Virus record (IMG/VR): IMGVR_UViG_3300050139_000358
Span: 1 to 64,000 of that record
Source of the DNA: a virus
Strand: one strand, 5' to 3'
Length of the DNA stretch: 64,000 nt
Positions 61,093 through 64,000 of this stretch are shown one piece after another; the first letter of the stretch is position 1, and each line of letters opens with the position of its first letter. Below the pieces are notes generated by a model. The model saw nothing but the letters and a program-made list of their open reading frames with translations, was not told where the DNA came from and did no database searches. Position numbers and translations under genes: made by a program.

Positions 61093-63678
61093 ATGGCACT
61101 GAAACATGACGCGCAAGGATTTCTGGCCGGTGACCCTATCGACATAGGACGGGCACTTGCTGTCTGGGATGACATCAGGGGGGATGTTCGCGCCATACGG
61201 CAGGCAATTCTTGGAGTCGAACGAAACCCAGCGGTTAAAGCGTTCCAAGAGGTCGCCCAGCCGATGGCGCGCGATGCGCTGTCAAAATCACAGCAGAAAA
61301 ATACTGTTGCTGCATTGCTCCGTCCCAAATCAACGCCACCCGGTCGCGACAACACAAGCCCATCAGCGAAGGCCCCACAAAATACGGATGCGCACGCCAA
61401 ACCAATTTCAAAAAAGAAGAGCTCCGATGCTGTTGCGAATCCAGCCGGGCGCGATGGCCGTGGGCGTTTCGTAAAGAGCAGCGCGCAGCCTGACGGGGGA
61501 AAGGGTGATGATCGCGGCGTAACCTCAGACGAGAGCGCTCTGAATGGAATGGCTGACCGCATTGTCAGCGCCGTTAGTGGTGCTGGAAGCGGGCTGGAAG
61601 AGGCCGACCCAGCGGTTAAAGCGTTCCAAGAGGTCGCCCAGCCGATGGCGCGCGGATTCGGCATGCTGTCCGGAGGAAGTGGCGATAAGCGAAAAGAGGG
61701 CTGGTTTCGGCGCATCTATGCCTCACTGACCGGATTCCGCAAGGACGAATCCATTTTTAACAAGGCTGCGAACAAGAGCCTGAAGGGGATCGAAGAAAAA
61801 CCAGAAGGCGGCGATGGCGGCAGCGGGATGCTGGGCGGGTTATTTGGTGGGCTTCTATCAATGCTCGGGCGCATTCCAGTAATCGGCCCGCTGTTGGTCG
61901 GATTGACCGGAGTGGTCGGAAAGCTGCTGTCAAAAATACCTGTTGTCGGATCGTTGTTCAAGAAGACTCCTGCAGCTGGTGGATCTATTGGAATGGGCGG
62001 CGCGTCAGCTGGCGCTGCTGCCGGTGGCGCAGCTGGAGAAGTCGGGGCGGCAGCGAAGGGTGGGCTGCTCAAACGGGCCGGTGGTTTCGCTGGTAAGTTT
62101 GCGAAGAAAATACCGCTTATTGGATCGCTGATCGCCCTTGGCCTTGGTGCAAGCGAATCGATTGGGATTGAATCAGACACGACGACGACACGCGACGATA
62201 AAAACGCCAAGGAGGGGAAAAACTGGGGCGGGGTTGGCGGTGGGCTGGGCGGGATGGCGGCAGGAGCTGCCATTGGAACAGTAATTTTCCCAGGCGTCGG
62301 AACGGTCATCGGCGGCGTAGTCGGTGCCGTCGTTGGAGATTGGCTTGGAGCGAATGCCGGTGAGCTCATCGGAAAAAACTTCTCTGGAATTACGCAGTCA
62401 ATGTCCGATGCGTGGAATGAAATCAAGGTTGACGCGCTTGGTACATGGGATTGGATAAAAGAGGGATGGGATGCGGTATCTGCCGTTGCTAAGGAGGTGT
62501 GGGACGGAATATCCAAACGGTTCGATCCTGTTCTTGAGGGAATAAGCAAGGGATGGGAGTCCGTAAAGGGCGGGTTTGAGTCTCTCGCTGCCGGAATGGG
62601 AGCCGCATGGGACGCTTTTACCGGGTTCCTGAAGGACAAGTTCGGAATTGACATCCCGGCGTCGGTGAAAAAGGTCGTCAAGGTTGCGGGCGATGTTGCG
62701 GATTCTGTCGGAGCTGGGGCGAAAACTGCATGGGAAGGCGCAAAGAATGTTGCCGGAAGCCTTGTTCCAGAAGGGCTTAAAAACAAGATTGCGGTTCGTC
62801 GCGCCATAGAGACCGGTGCCGATTACAAGCGGGGAAATATTGCGGGGCTTGATGACACGCATACGCGCGCGCTGGTTGCATCAACGGCGGCAACCGAAAG
62901 CGCGGGCGGGAAACTCGGCGTGGTGAATGAGGCTGGTTATATGGGCCGGTATCAGGCGGGCGCCGGTTGGCTGGCAGACGCCGGGCAGATCAAGGGCGGC
63001 GGCGATGCCGTCAAGTCAGCCATGAAGGCGGATGGATTCACCAGCGAGTACAAGTGGGGGCAGTCCGGAGGAATGACCAAGTTCTTGAAGAACGACAAGA
63101 ACTGGTCAGGGGATATGAACTACGACAAGTATCTCGCGAGTGCCGACGCTCAGGATGGCGCTTTCAAGACGAATTCGGACAAGTCATACCAGTCGCTTGT
63201 GAAGAAGGGTGTCATCACCAAGGATATGAGCCAGGATGATATTGCTGGCATCCTGAAGGCGCGCCATATCGGCGGAGAGGGTGGCGCGGCGCAGGCGGCA
63301 AACGGCGTTGCTGGAGCGGCTGATGCCAACGGAACGACGGCGCTGAAATACAAAACTGATCTTGCCGCTGGAAATGTTTACGCGAATGCTTTTTCATCGC
63401 CTGCCACAATTCCCGCTACGCCAGTGGCTATTGCCGCAGCACCAACAGTCGCCCCGGTAGCTCCGATGACGCCAGTAATCGCAAGCGCGTCAGCGCCGAC
63501 AATTCCTTCATTTTCATCGCCGCCAGCGATTGCAGAGGCACCGCCAGTAATTAATCCGCTGGCATCCGGCGGAGAAGGGCGCAAAGCGATTTCAGTCACA
63601 ATGCCTACGCCCGATGCGGGGCAAGACCTGAAGGATCGACGCATTGCCCATATTGTAACGGGTGGATTCAGTGCTTGA
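61093..63678 (+). CDS. Tape measure / tail protein with putative muralytic domain
   Basis: 861 residues. After a disordered Lys/Ser/Pro region there are several hydrophobic Gly-rich segments (about 245-460: LGGLFGGLLSMLGRIPVIGP, AAIGTVIFPGVGTVIGG), then amphipathic repeats (WDWIKEGWDAVSAVAKEVWD) and a lytic-transglycosylase-like part (ASTAATESAGGKLG, GYMGRYQAGAGW). The tail ends in Ala/Pro-rich repeats. A tape measure with an enzyme to open peptidoglycan is the best reading; it is short for a contractile tail. Confidence 0.72.
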   Translation: MALKHDAQGFLAGDPIDIGRALAVWDDIRGDVRAIRQAILGVERNPAVKAFQEVAQPMARDALSKSQQKNTVAALLRPKSTPPGRDNTSPSAKAPQNTDAHAKPISKKKSSDAVANPAGRDGRGRFVKSSAQPDGGKGDDRGVTSDESALNGMADRIVSAVSGAGSGLEEADPAVKAFQEVAQPMARGFGMLSGGSGDKRKEGWFRRIYASLTGFRKDESIFNKAANKSLKGIEEKPEGGDGGSGMLGGLFGGLLSMLGRIPVIGPLLVGLTGVVGKLLSKIPVVGSLFKKTPAAGGSIGMGGASAGAAAGGAAGEVGAAAKGGLLKRAGGFAGKFAKKIPLIGSLIALGLGASESIGIESDTTTTRDDKNAKEGKNWGGVGGGLGGMAAGAAIGTVIFPGVGTVIGGVVGAVVGDWLGANAGELIGKNFSGITQSMSDAWNEIKVDALGTWDWIKEGWDAVSAVAKEVWDGISKRFDPVLEGISKGWESVKGGFESLAAGMGAAWDAFTGFLKDKFGIDIPASVKKVVKVAGDVADSVGAGAKTAWEGAKNVAGSLVPEGLKNKIAVRRAIETGADYKRGNIAGLDDTHTRALVASTAATESAGGKLGVVNEAGYMGRYQAGAGWLADAGQIKGGGDAVKSAMKADGFTSEYKWGQSGGMTKFLKNDKNWSGDMNYDKYLASADAQDGAFKTNSDKSYQSLVKKGVITKDMSQDDIAGILKARHIGGEGGAAQAANGVAGAADANGTTALKYKTDLAAGNVYANAFSSPATIPATPVAIAAAPTVAPVAPMTPVIASASAPTIPSFSSPPAIAEAPPVINPLASGGEGRKAISVTMPTPDAGQDLKDRRIAHIVTGGFSA
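61226..61273 (+). repeat. 48-bp exact direct repeat, copy 1 (tape measure gene)
   Basis: Identical to 61607-61654; both encode PAVKAFQEVAQPMAR. The copies are 381 bp apart in the same frame, so recombination would delete 127 codons without a frameshift. Confidence 0.95.
61607..61654 (+). repeat. 48-bp exact direct repeat, copy 2 (tape measure gene)
   Basis: Second copy of 61226-61273, in the same reading frame. Exact identity at the DNA level suggests a recent duplication. Confidence 0.95.
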
Positions 63679-63727
63679 TGGCGGAAAACGGCGCGCATAC
63701 GCCAGCTCGTGAACTCCACAATGTCGT

Positions 63728-64000
63728 ATGGCTACGATAACGGGCAACGATATTCAAGGAATGGTTGGGCACTGGTTAAAGTGTCCGGTCGGTGCTTATC
63801 TGGGATCCGACTACGGGCAGGATGCAAAGGCGCTTTTGCAGCGCCCGCAGGACGATGGCGCTGCTGAAGGATTTCTGCAAAAACTACGCTCAGATGTTCC
63901 CGTTATTCAAGCCCTACCAGATGGATCGGTAAACCTGTACGGCGTGCAGACTGCCCCTGATCGACTTGATCTGATGATTGAGGTTGCCGGCCAGACCATT
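63728..64000 (+). CDS. Baseplate-type protein, cut by the window edge
   Basis: 91 residues of an incomplete gene beginning MATITGNDIQGMVGHWL, open to the end of the window. The place after the tape measure suggests a baseplate wedge or hub protein. A 20-codon frame (63678-63740) overlaps its start and may couple translation. Confidence 0.65.
   Translation, partial: MATITGNDIQGMVGHWLKCPVGAYLGSDYGQDAKALLQRPQDDGAAEGFLQKLRSDVPVIQALPDGSVNLYGVQTAPDRLDLMIEVAGQTI

Noticed and set aside
61716-62807. 363-codon minus-strand frame opposite the tape measure gene
   Set aside because: Pro/Ala/Ser-rich translation is the complement of Gly/Ala-rich coding; no start signal.
1-64000. CRISPR array, tRNA or rRNA genes, and a second DGR variable repeat
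   Set aside because: I looked for regularly spaced repeats, tRNA-like cloverleaf ends and other RGG-W...VGFR C-termini and found none; a dedicated tRNA or repeat search would be decisive.

Overview
The window is 64 kb of a temperate, contractile-tailed bacteriophage, either as a prophage or as a phage genome opened at its integrase. The host is a Gram-negative bacterium, probably a proteobacterium: there is an Rz/Rz1 spanin pair, strong Shine-Dalgarno sites, and phage families common in beta- and gammaproteobacterial prophages. The host genus cannot be read from the sequence. No host gene, tRNA gene or attachment site is visible, and the right edge cuts a gene, so the genome continues.

Layout. 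1-1426: a tyrosine integrase facing an AlpA-like regulator. 1547-4446 (minus strand): a complete diversity-generating retroelement (DGR) made of reverse transcriptase, template repeat (TR), accessory protein and a target gene with its variable repeat (VR). 4449-15579 (minus): a long early-left operon with SSB, small phage proteins, a C5 DNA methyltransferase interrupted by an intein, a YqaJ-type exonuclease and RecT. 15791-18901: the immunity region, with leftward promoter pL, a terminator, putative lysogenic genes (secreted protein, J-domain protein), a CI-like repressor, rightward promoter pR and Cro. 19106-25822 (plus): a CII-like regulator, replication proteins, nin-region-like small genes and an IS110-transposase-like gene. 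25901-39547: HTH protein, terminase, head, sheath and tail-assembly genes. 39544-42682: a lysis cassette with an HExxH membrane protein, GH19 endolysin, holin, secreted nuclease and spanins. 42761-45385: tail tube, hub and spike. 45402-57801: two giant proteins resembling the DarA/DarB antirestriction system. 57849-58445 (minus): a probable lysogenic-conversion gene. 58622-64000: portal, tube-like protein, tape measure and a truncated baseplate-type gene.

How it fits together. pL and pR are near-copies: the same AGTCGGACT operators, TTGACA and TAATAT boxes 17 bp apart. One repressor/Cro pair should therefore control both arms. No terminator is visible between pL and the DGR, so the retroelement looks like the distal end of the lytic recombination operon. 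VR differs from TR at 20 of 114 positions, and every difference lies at a TR adenine, the hallmark of DGR activity.

The strongest points for follow-up are the DGR with a MutS-like/Avd fusion accessory protein, the intein placed exactly before the methyltransferase catalytic cysteine, the duplicated promoter/operator module with an apparently leaderless cro, a DUF5131::J-domain chimera, a domesticated IS110-like gene preceded by a structured non-coding stretch, a candidate -2 frameshift in tail genes, and the virion-type DarA/DarB-like giants.
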